In this document: in pieces, positions 43,821 through 52,678 of the stretch | Numbering within the stretch: the stretch's first letter is position 1 | How the letters are laid out: every line of letters begins with the position of its first letter | NCBI GenBank assembly: GCA_023248635.1 | Contig: JAHFED010000001.1 | Location: 310,001-374,000 of the forward strand | Source: Myxococcales bacterium | Lineage (GTDB): Bacteria > Myxococcota > UBA727 > VGSZ01 | Direction of reading: 5' to 3' | DNA: 64,000 bases | Translations under genes and position numbers: made by a program | The notes under the pieces: model-generated | The model's database searches: none | What the model saw: only the letters and a program-made list of their open reading frames with translations | Told to the model about the DNA's origin: nothing

Positions 43821-44821
43821 TTGGTCTTGCGGTAGGCGGCCAGGCCCGCCTCGATTTTTTTCGCCAAGTCCTTTTCGCCCTTGCTGGCGGTCTTCAGATA
43901 GTCGGCGCGCGTCTTGACGGCGATGGTCGAAAACGCGGCCTTCTCGGCGTCGGTGAGCGTGTAGACCTCGACGCCGCCGGTTTGGAGGTTGTCGAGGAGG
44001 ATGGGGGTCATCGCGCGCACCTGTTTCTTGAGGTCGCTTTCGATGGCGGCGGCGGAATCGGTGAGCGCCTTCTTGACGGGGGCGGGCCAGCTGTCCCATG
44101 CGGCCTTGTTGTAGACAATGGCAGCACCCTGGTAGATGTGGTTACTCACCGTGTAGTATTTCGACGCGGTATTCCACGATGCAGCAAAGAGATAGAGGGC
44201 GGCCTGATCGTAGCCGTCTACGACGCCGGTCTGCAGCGAGGTCAGGGCTTCGGTGGTGGGAATGGGCACCGGCGACGCACCCAGGTCACGCCACATGGCG
44301 AGGTGGATCGGGTTCTCCTGCGAGCGCATCTTGCGGCCCTTGAGGTCGGCGGGCGTCTTTACCTGGAAGCGGCCACCGAAGCCACGAAAGCCGTTCTCGC
44401 TCCAGAAGCCGAATTCGAGACCGCGATCCGCACTGTACTTTTGAACGTCAGCCTTAATGACGTTCGCTGCGATGTGATCAACCTCGTCGAAGGACCTGAA
44501 AAGATAAGGCAGCTCGAGCACGTTCAGCTCGGGGATCTGCGAAGCGAGGGCGCCGGTCGAGGCGCCGACCGCCTGGATCTGGCCGCGCTTGGTGGCCAAC
44601 ACCGTCTCGTTTTCATCACCGAGGGCGCCGCCGACGAAGAGCTTGACCCTGAGCTGGCCAGGTGCGGCGGCTTCGGCCTTGGCCTTGAATTCTTGCAGCT
44701 TGATGGCCCAGGGACTGCCGTCGGGGGCGACGGTGGCGAGCTTGACGACCACTTCCCCTTCGCTGCGCGCGGTCGTCGACGATAGGACTGCGATGACTGT
44801 GAGGCAGAAAATGCGCTTCAT
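43817..44821 (-). CDS. dctP: TRAP transporter periplasmic binding protein (DctP)
   Basis: A 334-residue exported solute receptor. The signal peptide MKRIFCLTVIAVLSSTTARS selects the ATG at 44821 over one at 44857. DctP features are clear: KLATVAPDGSPWAIKLQEF, ELNVLELPYLFRSFDEVDH, the conserved Arg region LKGRKMRSQENPIHL that pairs with a substrate carboxylate, and PTTEALTSLQTGVVDGYDQA. The substrate is therefore probably an organic acid. It is the first gene of the dctPQM operon. The middle of the gene (44100-44460) has a relaxed codon use. Confidence 0.95.
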   Translation of the reverse strand: MKRIFCLTVIAVLSSTTARSEGEVVVKLATVAPDGSPWAIKLQEFKAKAEAAAPGQLRVKLFVGGALGDENETVLATKRGQIQAVGASTGALASQIPELNVLELPYLFRSFDEVDHIAANVIKADVQKYSADRGLEFGFWSENGFRGFGGRFQVKTPADLKGRKMRSQENPIHLAMWRDLGASPVPIPTTEALTSLQTGVVDGYDQAALYLFAASWNTASKYYTVSNHIYQGAAIVYNKAAWDSWPAPVKKALTDSAAAIESDLKKQVRAMTPILLDNLQTGGVEVYTLTDAEKAAFSTIAVKTRADYLKTASKGEKDLAKKIEAGLAAYRKTK

Positions 44822-44909
44822 GGGGCGAGGGTCTGACGTCGCCGCCCGCCTCGTCAATGAGTGATTTCAGCCGCCCGGACGCGACGGGGTGGGCCCGGCG
44901 CGCTGCTCG

Positions 44910-47096
44910 CTAGAGCGCGGCCCGCGGCGTCAATGTCAAACGGGCCTGGGTCTCGCCCCATTTCACCTTGGCGTCGGAGTTCGACGTCGACATCTGGGCC
45001 AGGTGTAGGAGCGCGGTCTGGCTGCGGATCGAAGGCACACCCTCGGGAGCTGTAACCCGCAACCAGGTGCCGTCGACTTGCAAGCGCCGGGCTTTGACGT
45101 TGTCAGCGAGGTGGAGGCCGATGATCTCCTCGAGGATGCGTGCCTTTCCCGCCGGATCTTCGATGGGGAACATGGTCTCAATGCGCCGGAGGAAGTTGCG
45201 CGTCATCCAGTCCGACGACGCCAGGTACACCTCGGTCTGCAGACCCTGCCCGAAGACGAAGATGCGGTGGTGCTCCAAGAAGCGGTCGACGATCGACGTC
45301 ACTCGAATCTTGTCGCTGACGCCCACCACCCCCGGACGCAGCGCGCACATGCCCCGCACGATGAGATCGATGTCCACGCCCGCCGACGACGCCGTGTAGA
45401 GAGCCTGGATGATCGAGGGATCCACCAGGGCGTTCATCTTGCCGATGATGCGCGCGGGCTCGCCCTTCTTCGCCTTGTCCGTCTCGCGGTTGATCAAGAA
45501 AATCAAGCGATCCAAGAGCGTCAATGGTGCGACAGCGAGCTTCTTCCACTTGGGAGCATCGGTGAGCCCCGTCAGCATGTTGAACAGAGCGCTGACGTCG
45601 TCGGCGATGTCTGGGCGCGCCGTGAAGTAGCTGAGGTCGGTATATATCTTTGCCGTTGATGGGTTGTAGTTCCCAGTACCCAGATGCATATAGCGACGAA
45701 TGGCGTTGCCCTCGCGCCTGACGACCAGGGCGACCTTGCAGTGGGTCTTCAAACCAATCAGGCCGTAGACGACGTGGACGCCGGCTTCCTCGAGCCTGCG
45801 GGCCCAGGCGATGTTGTTGGCTTCGTCGAAGCGCGCCTTGATCTCGACGAGCACAGCGACCTGTTTGCCGTTTTCGGCGGCCCGCGAAAGAGCGCGCACG
45901 AAGGGGGAGTTCCACGACGTGCGGTACATGGTCATCTTGATGGCCAGCACGTTGGGGTCGTCGGCGGCTTCTTCGACGAAGCGCACCACGGGATCGAAGC
46001 TCTCGTAGGGATGGTGCAAGAGCACGTCGCGCTCCCGCACGACGGCGAGGATGCTGTCCTGATCGCGAAATGCTGGCGCTTGCGTCTGGGCCACCGGCTC
46101 GAGGTGGAGCTCTGGCCGCGGATCGTGCTCACCGATGGACATGAAGTCCTGGATCTGCAGCGGCGCCTGCACGCGATAGCCCTCGTAGGGCTCCACACGC
46201 AGGGCCTTGCAAAGGGTGCGCTCCATCTCGATCGACGCCGTCGCGCTCAGCTCGAGACGCACGGCGGTGCCGCGATCACGACGACGAAGCTCCTCTTGCA
46301 CGGCCATCAGCAGGTCGTCTTTGTCCTCTTCATCGATGGCGATGTCCCAGTTGCGCGTGACCCGAAAGAAGGCCGCTTCGGCGATCTGAAATCCCGGGAA
46401 GAGCTCGGCCGCCTGCGTGGCAATGAGCTCTTCCAAGGGGATCCACGCGCTGGTACCCGACGACGACGGCAGCTTCACCAGCCTCGACATGACCATCGGC
46501 ACCTGCACGATGGCCAGGGAGACGTTGTCGGCGGTGGGCTCGTTCTTGGCTTTGCCGCGACCGCGTCGTGACTTCTCCTGGGCGGCCCCCCGACGACGCA
46601 GGAAGAGGCAGACATTCAGCGATTTGTTGCGCAGGTGGGGAAAGGGATGCCCGGGATCCACCGCCAGCGGCGTCAACGCTGGAAAGGCGTTGTTGGCGAA
46701 CCACTCCTTGGCGGCGACCTGCTGCTCAGGGCTCAGCTCGCCGGGGGAAAGCACGAAGACGCCGGCCTTGTCCCGCATGGCGCGGTTGAGCTCGGCATAG
46801 ACCTTGTCGTGATCGGCGATGAGCACCCGGGCGTGCTCGGCGATCTGCAGCAACTGCTCTTGGGGCGTCTTGCCATCGGCCGATTTCTCGACGACGGAGC
46901 TGATGAACTGCTGCTTCACGCCGGCAACGCGCACCATGAAGTACTCGTCGAGGTTCGAGGCAACGATGCCGAGAAATTTCACCCTCTCGTACAGGGGGAT
47001 CGACGGGTCCTGAGCCTCCTCGAGGACCCGACGTTGGAAGGAGAGCATCGACAGCTCTCGGTTGATGAAGAGGGACGGATCGTCAAAGGCTGGCAC
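44910..47096 (-). CDS. ppk1: Polyphosphate kinase Ppk1
   Basis: A 728-residue enzyme that makes polyphosphate from ATP. The start is a GTG at 47096 with AGGA upstream. N, H, C1 and C2 domains are all present, for example FINRELSMLSFQRRVLEEA, NLDEYFMVRVAGV, IKARFDEANNIAWARRLEEA, and the autophosphorylated histidine H452 in GLKTHCKVALV. The residues YMHLGTGNYNPSTAKIYTD are also as expected. A basic Arg/Lys loop at about residues 167-187 is an extra insertion. The divergent neighbour encodes a CHAD protein, a domain known to bind polyphosphate, which suggests a polyphosphate-granule module. Confidence 0.97.
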   Translation of the reverse strand: MPAFDDPSLFINRELSMLSFQRRVLEEAQDPSIPLYERVKFLGIVASNLDEYFMVRVAGVKQQFISSVVEKSADGKTPQEQLLQIAEHARVLIADHDKVYAELNRAMRDKAGVFVLSPGELSPEQQVAAKEWFANNAFPALTPLAVDPGHPFPHLRNKSLNVCLFLRRRGAAQEKSRRGRGKAKNEPTADNVSLAIVQVPMVMSRLVKLPSSSGTSAWIPLEELIATQAAELFPGFQIAEAAFFRVTRNWDIAIDEEDKDDLLMAVQEELRRRDRGTAVRLELSATASIEMERTLCKALRVEPYEGYRVQAPLQIQDFMSIGEHDPRPELHLEPVAQTQAPAFRDQDSILAVVRERDVLLHHPYESFDPVVRFVEEAADDPNVLAIKMTMYRTSWNSPFVRALSRAAENGKQVAVLVEIKARFDEANNIAWARRLEEAGVHVVYGLIGLKTHCKVALVVRREGNAIRRYMHLGTGNYNPSTAKIYTDLSYFTARPDIADDVSALFNMLTGLTDAPKWKKLAVAPLTLLDRLIFLINRETDKAKKGEPARIIGKMNALVDPSIIQALYTASSAGVDIDLIVRGMCALRPGVVGVSDKIRVTSIVDRFLEHHRIFVFGQGLQTEVYLASSDWMTRNFLRRIETMFPIEDPAGKARILEEIIGLHLADNVKARRLQVDGTWLRVTAPEGVPSIRSQTALLHLAQMSTSNSDAKVKWGETQARLTLTPRAAL

Positions 47097-47216
47097 GACT
47101 TCCTCACTTGCTCGTCGCCCAGGGTAACGATCGGGCCCCTCTCCCGTCGAGAAAACTGCCCGGCGGTCGGCGAAGGCCCTCGTTGATCTCTTCCCTTTGC
47201 GCTAGCCGAAGGCGCG

Positions 47217-48293
47217 ATGAGCTTGCACGACTGGATGATCGAAGCGCAGGCCCTGCACGCCCGTGCGCTGAGCGCAGACCTCGCCGCCGCCGACGACGAG
47301 GTGGTGCACGATCTCCGGGTTGCCTTGCGGCGCTGTCGCTCGCTGGCCCAGGGCCTCGCCGCCGTCGACATCGCCAACGTCGCGTTGTGGAAGGACCTGG
47401 CGCGCCACGCCAAGGGGCTGTTCGACGGTCTGGGGGCCCTGCGTGACGCCCAGGTCATGAGCGAGTGGGCCATCAAGCTCATCCCCTCCCATGCCGGCGT
47501 GCGCGCCCACCTCGATGCACCCCTGCCCGCCCTGGCGCAGGCCGCCCGCGAAGCTGTGCACGCCTTCGACGTCGTCGCCTGGGAAGAGCGCATCTGCACC
47601 ATGCCGCCCCTGGCCGGCCGAGCCCTCTCCCGGCGACCGCTGCTCTTGCATCTGGCTCGCGCCCGCTTCGACGAAGCCCGGGCGCTGCATGTCTTCGCCA
47701 TGCGGCACCGTTCTCCTGAATCCCTGCACGCCACCCGCATCGGCGTGAAGCGACTGCGTTACACCCTCGAGAGCGTGCTCCCCTCGATCCACGACGTCGT
47801 CGCCAAACCGCTGAAGCACATGCAAGAAGAGCTCGGCGATCTGCACGATCTCGATGTGCTGGCAGCCGTGGTCGCCGTCGTCGACGCCGAAGCCCTGCCC
47901 CCGATTCTCGCAGCGCGGGCCGAACGTCTCGCGGCCTACAAGGACATGGCCGTTGGCCGAGGCGGTTGCTGGTTCGTCGTGCTCAGGGCCCTCCCCCACG
48001 ACGACGCTGTCGTTTTTCGCTGCCGCCGCGCCTTCGTGCTCGCTGTGGCCTTGAGCCTGGGGGTCGATGGGCGCAGCGCACGAAGAGCCGAGCGTGCAGC
48101 CCTGGCGCTCACCCGAGACACGCGCACGTTGACGACGGCGGAGCGTTGCGCAGCATTGTTGGCACCCGCCAAGACCAAGGTCGCCCGTCGCGCTGCGCGC
48201 TCATTGCTGGGCTTCGACGACGACGTCAAAAACGAGATCCGCGTGGCATTGCGCAGTCCGCTCATCGAGGCCGTCCGCGCCTTCGTCGGCTGA
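47217..48293 (+). CDS. CHAD-domain protein
   Basis: A 358-residue all-helical protein. The CHAD histidine and basic residues are visible in two mirrored halves: DDEVVHDLRVALRRCRSLAQ near the N-terminus and PESLHATRIGVKRLRYTLES in the middle, with EELGDLHDLDVLAAV. CHAD domains bind polyphosphate through these positive surfaces. The last 100 residues (RAERAALALTRDTRTLTTAE...) form an extra helical domain that may resemble the HD-like end of exopolyphosphatases, though the HD residues are absent. It is divergent from ppk1 across 120 bases, so the two could share control. Confidence 0.9.
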   Translation: MSLHDWMIEAQALHARALSADLAAADDEVVHDLRVALRRCRSLAQGLAAVDIANVALWKDLARHAKGLFDGLGALRDAQVMSEWAIKLIPSHAGVRAHLDAPLPALAQAAREAVHAFDVVAWEERICTMPPLAGRALSRRPLLLHLARARFDEARALHVFAMRHRSPESLHATRIGVKRLRYTLESVLPSIHDVVAKPLKHMQEELGDLHDLDVLAAVVAVVDAEALPPILAARAERLAAYKDMAVGRGGCWFVVLRALPHDDAVVFRCRRAFVLAVALSLGVDGRSARRAERAALALTRDTRTLTTAERCAALLAPAKTKVARRAARSLLGFDDDVKNEIRVALRSPLIEAVRAFVG

Positions 48294-48425
48294 GGCGGGT
48301 TGCTTCGCGACCGTTTTCGCCTTTGGCAAGGTGCCGGAGTCGCTGCCACAGATTGGGTCGGGTTCGTCGCCCGGTCGCTTTCAGCCGGATCGGGTCTTAT
48401 TCTTTTGGCTGGGAGCCCACCAACA

Positions 48426-48725
48426 ATGATGACCACCGGCGGACGCAGACCCAGCGGCATGAACACCTTCACCGGCCAGGTCTTCGAGGTGTTGGAGCGC
48501 TTTGTGGTCTCGCCCTGGAACGTCTTGAAGGTGGAATGCGGCTGGCGCGGCGTCGACCCCCTGCGCCTCGACGAAAAGGCCCTCGAAAATCTTCTGCCCA
48601 AGGTTCGGGCTCACGTTGCGCGCATGACCGACGACGACAACGCCGATGAAGTCGAAGGTGCCCTGCGGCGCCTGTTGCCGTCGACGTCGCCCGCCCAGGG
48701 CCTCACCATCGAATTCGACGTCTGA
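48426..48725 (+). CDS. Small conserved-looking protein of unknown function
   Basis: A 99-residue protein. The start at 48426 (or the adjacent ATG at 48429) has GGGAG about nine bases upstream. After MNTFTGQVFEVLERF and a Trp-containing stretch (SPWNVLKVECGWRGVDPLRL), the rest is a charged helical segment that ends SPAQGLTIEFDV. No signal peptide or membrane helix. I do not recognise it. The open frame upstream to 48300 has no ribosome site. It is convergent with the NAD(P)-binding protein gene, one base apart. Confidence 0.65.
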   Translation: MMTTGGRRPSGMNTFTGQVFEVLERFVVSPWNVLKVECGWRGVDPLRLDEKALENLLPKVRAHVARMTDDDNADEVEGALRRLLPSTSPAQGLTIEFDV

Positions 48726-48726
48726 G

Positions 48727-49368
48727 TCAGGTCGCCGTGATCATGGGGAGTCGCTGGGGGATCGGTCCCTCCACGAAGCCCAGCATGTAGGCGGCGACGT
48801 CGACGCGGGAGATGGCGGCGGTCATCGGAAATCCATCGATGATGCGAACGTTGCTGCTCGGTGGTCCGTCGGTGAGCCGCATCGGGCGCGGGCAGCACCA
48901 CTCGAGGCCGCTGTCGGCATAGATCTGTTCCATCACAGCAAGATCTCGATACCCGTCGCCGACCTTCGACGTCGCCACGAAGAACTTCATGAGCAGGTTC
49001 ATGCGCGGCGCGCTCTCGGCGACGCCGGCGGCGCTCACCGCGATCACGCGTGGGACCTTGTGCTTCTGCATCGCCGCCACCAGGGCGCGCGCCGTGCGCG
49101 AACTAAAATCCGTCGGCGAGACCAGCTTGCTCCAAGGGTTGGCGGGGTTGCTGCGCTTAAGGCCGAGGCAAGACAGGACGACGTCGTGCCCGCCGACGTG
49201 CTGATCGAAACAGCCCTCACGCAAGACGTCGTCGACGATGCCACGGGCTCCCTCGGGGAGGGGCATCGCGGCCCGCGTCAGCGCGGTGACCGTGTGACCT
49301 TTGGCCGCTGCCAGGGGTAGGAGATGTTTGCCGACGCCACCAGAAGCTCCCAGGATCAAGATTCTCAT
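48727..49368 (-). CDS. NAD(P)-binding Rossmann-fold protein (NmrA/SDR-like)
   Basis: A 213-residue atypical short-chain dehydrogenase. The dinucleotide motif is GASGGVGK (residues 7-14). It is followed by GHDVVLSCLGLKR and VPRVIAVSAAGVAESAPR, as in NAD(P)H-binding flavin-reductase/NmrA-like proteins. No Tyr-x-x-x-Lys catalytic pair is present, so it may be a sensor or an isomerase-like enzyme. SGLEWCCPRPMRLTDGP and VDVAAYMLGFVE close the fold as in the family. An R1 repeat fragment lies between its start and the next gene's end. Confidence 0.9.
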   Translation of the reverse strand: MRILILGASGGVGKHLLPLAAAKGHTVTALTRAAMPLPEGARGIVDDVLREGCFDQHVGGHDVVLSCLGLKRSNPANPWSKLVSPTDFSSRTARALVAAMQKHKVPRVIAVSAAGVAESAPRMNLLMKFFVATSKVGDGYRDLAVMEQIYADSGLEWCCPRPMRLTDGPPSSNVRIIDGFPMTAAISRVDVAAYMLGFVEGPIPQRLPMITAT

Positions 49369-49401
49369 GGGCCGGCATTAGCGCACTGGCGGCGTCAACG
49401 A

Positions 49402-49436
49402 AATTGTCTACAGGTTCATCGCCTGGCGGCGATGAA
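49402..49436 (+). repeat. Palindromic repeat R1, copy 3 (truncated), beside the REP-type transposase relative
   Basis: Only the second half of R1 is present: AATTGTCTACAGG followed by the hairpin TTCATCGCC-TGG-CGGCGATGAA. It begins 33 bases upstream of the NAD(P)-binding protein gene and ends 16 bases past the stop of the transposase-like gene. Confidence 0.9.
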
Positions 49437-49452
49437 CTCTCTGCTGCCTGGC

Positions 49453-50406
49453 TCATTCTTCGGTGGCGGTCTCTCTGGGTGCTCGGCCCTTGAGGGCTTC
49501 AAGCAGCGAGGCGAAGGCCTCGTGCTTCACCTGCGACATGCCTTGCTGCACCAGGCGACTGACCTGGGCCTTGTCTCGACCCAGAAAGCCAGCAACCTCG
49601 GTGACGCTGCGATCCGCGTTGCGCACCGCGCTGGTGGCGAAGAGGCGGCGCGCCATCACCAACTCTTGGTGGCGCTGCTTGCTGGTGAGATCGTCGACGG
49701 AGACGTTCATCAAGAGCGAGACGCGCCGGGCCAAGGTGGCCAAGGCTGGTCGACGACGTCCCCGCCACTCGACGCCAGCTTCGGCCAAGACGCCTTCGGC
49801 GAAGCGCTGATCGCCGCCGACGCCGCCGATCACCTCCTTCACCGGCAGCTCATCTTTTTCCAAAGCCGCGGCCTCGACGAAGCGGGCGAAGGCGCGCTGG
49901 GCCACGGGCAAGGTCGGGCCCCAGGTGCCGATCACCGACATCGTTTCGACGAGGTCACCCCACTCGTCGGAGCGCACGTAGGCGCGGTGGCTCGACCACG
50001 GATAGGTATCGGGCCGCCGCACTCTGCCGCTGCGCACGGGCCACAGGTGCACCCAGCGCACGGCCTCAGCGACGCGCTCATCGGGAATGAGCAGGGAGCG
50101 AAAGCGCCCCTCGAAGAGATGACCCGTGCGCTTGGTGCGGGCGTTCACCCGCCTCACGTGGCTGGTGTGCAGACGCTGGACGATCTGGGCCAGCGGCAAG
50201 CGCAGGGGCGTGGCGACGAGGCGAACCTCGCTCTTCATCAGGCACCAGGCGAGGAGGCGAACATGTCCTTCCCGCACGAGCTCGCGCAAGGCGCCCAGGT
50301 AGCCCTCGAAGTCGCTGTCGTCGAAGAAGACCCGCCCGCCATTGTTGCCGCGGGCGACGACGACGTGGGGTCGTCCGACGAGCGCGATGCGACGGGTACG
50401 GGGCAT
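49453..50406 (-). CDS. REP-associated tyrosine transposase relative lacking catalytic residues
   Basis: A 317-residue protein with the layout of RAYT / Y1-transposase proteins: HVVVARGNNGGRVFFDD (14-30), LLAWCLMKSEVRLV (51-64), GHLFEGRFRSLLI (95-107), VRWVHLWPVRSGRV (116-129) and TYPWSSHRAYV. In active members the second block reads MPNHVHLL (the HUH metal site) and the fourth RYIxLNPVRAG with the catalytic Tyr. Here the histidines are E60 and R62 and the tyrosine is W118, so DNA cleavage should be lost. Residues about 235-290 resemble the DnaA C-terminal DNA-binding domain (VSVDDLTSKQRHQELVMARR, AQVSRLVQQG). The frame is intact. An R1 repeat lies just downstream, and the TauE gene ends 3 bases upstream. 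Confidence 0.9.
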   Translation of the reverse strand: MPRTRRIALVGRPHVVVARGNNGGRVFFDDSDFEGYLGALRELVREGHVRLLAWCLMKSEVRLVATPLRLPLAQIVQRLHTSHVRRVNARTKRTGHLFEGRFRSLLIPDERVAEAVRWVHLWPVRSGRVRRPDTYPWSSHRAYVRSDEWGDLVETMSVIGTWGPTLPVAQRAFARFVEAAALEKDELPVKEVIGGVGGDQRFAEGVLAEAGVEWRGRRRPALATLARRVSLLMNVSVDDLTSKQRHQELVMARRLFATSAVRNADRSVTEVAGFLGRDKAQVSRLVQQGMSQVKHEAFASLLEALKGRAPRETATEE

Positions 50407-50409
50407 GGG

Positions 50410-51165
50410 TCAGCCTACGCCAAGAGAGTGGGGAGCGGCGCGCACGACGAGCGCCACGCCAGCGACGACGAGCAGCACGCACACCGCCAAGCGAAAGGCA
50501 CGCTGCGGCACATGCAGGTGCAGGAGGTTGCCGACGACAAAGCCCAGCACCAGCGGCACGCCCAGCAGAGCACTCTGCTGCAGCTGGGGCAGGCGCAGGC
50601 TGCCGTCGACGACGTAGCCGCCCACCAAGACGATGGAGAGCAGGAGCCACAACAACGCCAGGGTGGCGCGAAATTCAGCCTTGTCGGGGAGAGTGCGCGT
50701 GGCCACCCAGACCACCGGCGGACCGCTGGTGCCAAACAGGCCATGGACGACGCCAGCGAGGAGCAAGACCGTGCTGCGCACCGGCCCCGGCAAGGGCACG
50801 GTGTCCTGTCCCCGGAGGGTGCGCTGCAGCTCGAAGGACGCGAGCACGGCGATCGCCACACCCACACCCAGCAGCAGCGCCTCCGGACGGCCGAGGCGAA
50901 AGAGGGCCATGCCGACGACGACGCCGGGGAACATCGCGGGCAGCACCTCTCGGAAGAGAAAACGGAAGTTGATGTGCGCCCGACCGCGCACCACCAAGGT
51001 GAGCGACAGGATCAAAGAGAGGGGCTGAAAGACGGGGAAGAGGCGGTCGAGGGGCATGAGGTGCCCGCCCAAAGACACCGTCACCAGGGCACTGCCGAAA
51101 CCCACCGCGCTCTCGACGAGAAAGGCGAGAAAGAGCACGAGGCCGAAGCTCGCTGGGACATCCAC
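50410..51165 (-). CDS. TauE/SafE-family permease
   Basis: A protein of about 251 residues with eight hydrophobic helices and the family's duplicated signature ([21 protein letters not shown] and [21 protein letters not shown]). Members export or import sulfonates, sulfite or other anions. The substrate is unknown. The start is uncertain. The GTG at 51165 is taken because the earlier ATG at 51198 would overlap the start codon of the divergent regulator gene. The palindrome TACCATGGTA (51176-51185) lies in the short space between the two genes and could be an operator. The transposase-like gene follows 3 bases after the stop. Confidence 0.85.
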   Translation of the reverse strand: MDVPASFGLVLFLAFLVESAVGFGSALVTVSLGGHLMPLDRLFPVFQPLSLILSLTLVVRGRAHINFRFLFREVLPAMFPGVVVGMALFRLGRPEALLLGVGVAIAVLASFELQRTLRGQDTVPLPGPVRSTVLLLAGVVHGLFGTSGPPVVWVATRTLPDKAEFRATLALLWLLLSIVLVGGYVVDGSLRLPQLQQSALLGVPLVLGFVVGNLLHLHVPQRAFRLAVCVLLVVAGVALVVRAAPHSLGVG

Positions 51166-51196
51166 ACTGTCGACGTACCATGGTAAACGCTGCACC

Positions 51197-52660
51197 ATGG
51201 CCACTGTCCTCATCGTCGACGACAACGAAACCCTGCGCGAGGGTGCCGCTTCGGTGGTCAGAAAGATGGGCCACCAGACCCTCCTCGCCGACAAGGCCAA
51301 GGAGGGCGTGGCGCTCTTCGAGAAGCACCAACCCGACATGGTGCTGAGCGATCTCAAGATGGAGGGCGACGACGGTCTGGCCCTGCTGCGGCACATCCGT
51401 GACGTCGATCGCGACGCCATCGTGATGATCATGACCGGCTTCGGCACCGTCGACACCGCCGTCGAAGCCATGAAATGCGGCGCCTTCGACTTCATCGAGA
51501 AGCCCTTCTCGCCCGACGTGCTGCGGGGAAAAGTCGGCAGCGGCCTCGCCATGCGCGACGAGAGGCGCAAGGTCGAGCGGGCGCTGGGCCTCGCCGACGC
51601 CGCCTCCGCCGACGCCGCCGAACGCTTCACCGAGCTCTCGCAGCACAGCCCCTCGGCAGCGACGACGTCGTCGACGCTGAAGTCCGTGCCGGTGCGCCGG
51701 GTCAAGGGCCTCATCGGCAAGAGCGCAGCCATCCAGGCGGTCTTCAAAGCCATCGAAAAGGTCGCGGCCACCGAGGCCACCATCTTTGTGCGCGGCGAAA
51801 GTGGCACCGGCAAAGAGCTGGTGGCCCGCGCCATTCACGAGCTCTCCTCCCGTCGCGACCAGCCCTTCGTCGGCGTCAACTGCGCCGCCATTCCCTCGAC
51901 CCTGTTGGAAAGCGAGCTCTTTGGCCACGAGAAGGGGGCATTCACCGGCGCGGTCAAACGCAAGCTCGGACGTTTCGAGCTGGCCCACCTCGGCACCCTC
52001 TTTCTCGACGAGATCGGCGACGTTCCTCTCGACATGCAGGCCAAGCTGCTGCGCTCGCTGCAAGAGAAGCAGATCGAGCGCGTCGGCGGCGAAGCCCCCG
52101 TCAACGTCGATGTCCGCATCATCTCCGCTACGCACCGCGATATTACGAAGATGGTGAAAGAAGGCACTTTTCGCGAAGATCTTTTGTATCGCCTGCACAT
52201 CATCCCCATCGAGCTGCCGGCGCTGCGCGAGCGACCCGACGACATCCCCCTGCTGGTCGATCACTTCCTGCAGAAGCTCGGCCCCCGCACCAATCCCGCC
52301 ATCAAAGACGTCGAACCCGGCTGCCTGGCCGCCCTCAAGAGTTATCGCTGGCCCGGGAACGTCCGCGAGCTCGAGAACGTCATCGAGCAGTCACTGGTCT
52401 TCGCCGAAGGAGACGTCTTGCGCGCGGACGATCTTCCGGCCCTGCTCGGCGCCCTGCGACCGTCCTCGGCGGCCCCTCTTGAGCAACTGCCACCCGACGG
52501 CGATCCCCGCACGCTCGACGAGATCCTCGAGGGTCTAGAGAAGGCGTTGATCCTGCGGGCCTACCAGGCGGCTGGCGGCACCAAGACCGAAACGGCGCGC
52601 AAGCTGGGCATCAAGACCAGCGCTCTTTACTATAAACTACAAAAATACAAGATCGAGTAG
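51197..52660 (+). CDS. NtrC-family sigma-54-dependent response regulator
   Basis: A 487-residue regulator. There is an N-terminal receiver domain with acidic pocket VDDN and phospho-acceptor D52 in SDLK, plus T80 and K102. A linker of about 65 residues precedes the AAA+ domain. That domain has Walker A GESGTGKE (200-207), the sigma-54 contact loop GAFTGA (247-252), Walker B LFLDEIGD and the arginine finger region FREDLLYRL. The C-terminal Fis-type helix-turn-helix is [22 protein letters not shown]. When phosphorylated it would activate sigma-54 promoters. No partner kinase is adjacent. It stands alone on the plus strand, divergent from the TauE permease. Confidence 0.96.
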   Translation: MATVLIVDDNETLREGAASVVRKMGHQTLLADKAKEGVALFEKHQPDMVLSDLKMEGDDGLALLRHIRDVDRDAIVMIMTGFGTVDTAVEAMKCGAFDFIEKPFSPDVLRGKVGSGLAMRDERRKVERALGLADAASADAAERFTELSQHSPSAATTSSTLKSVPVRRVKGLIGKSAAIQAVFKAIEKVAATEATIFVRGESGTGKELVARAIHELSSRRDQPFVGVNCAAIPSTLLESELFGHEKGAFTGAVKRKLGRFELAHLGTLFLDEIGDVPLDMQAKLLRSLQEKQIERVGGEAPVNVDVRIISATHRDITKMVKEGTFREDLLYRLHIIPIELPALRERPDDIPLLVDHFLQKLGPRTNPAIKDVEPGCLAALKSYRWPGNVRELENVIEQSLVFAEGDVLRADDLPALLGALRPSSAAPLEQLPPDGDPRTLDEILEGLEKALILRAYQAAGGTKTETARKLGIKTSALYYKLQKYKIE

Positions 52661-52678
52661 AATTACAACTCTAGCACT

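Noticed and set aside
51176-51185. Palindrome TACCATGGTA as an operator between the TauE and NtrC-type genes
   Set aside because: A single 10-base palindrome in a short divergent gap is weak evidence. It is mentioned only in the permease entry.
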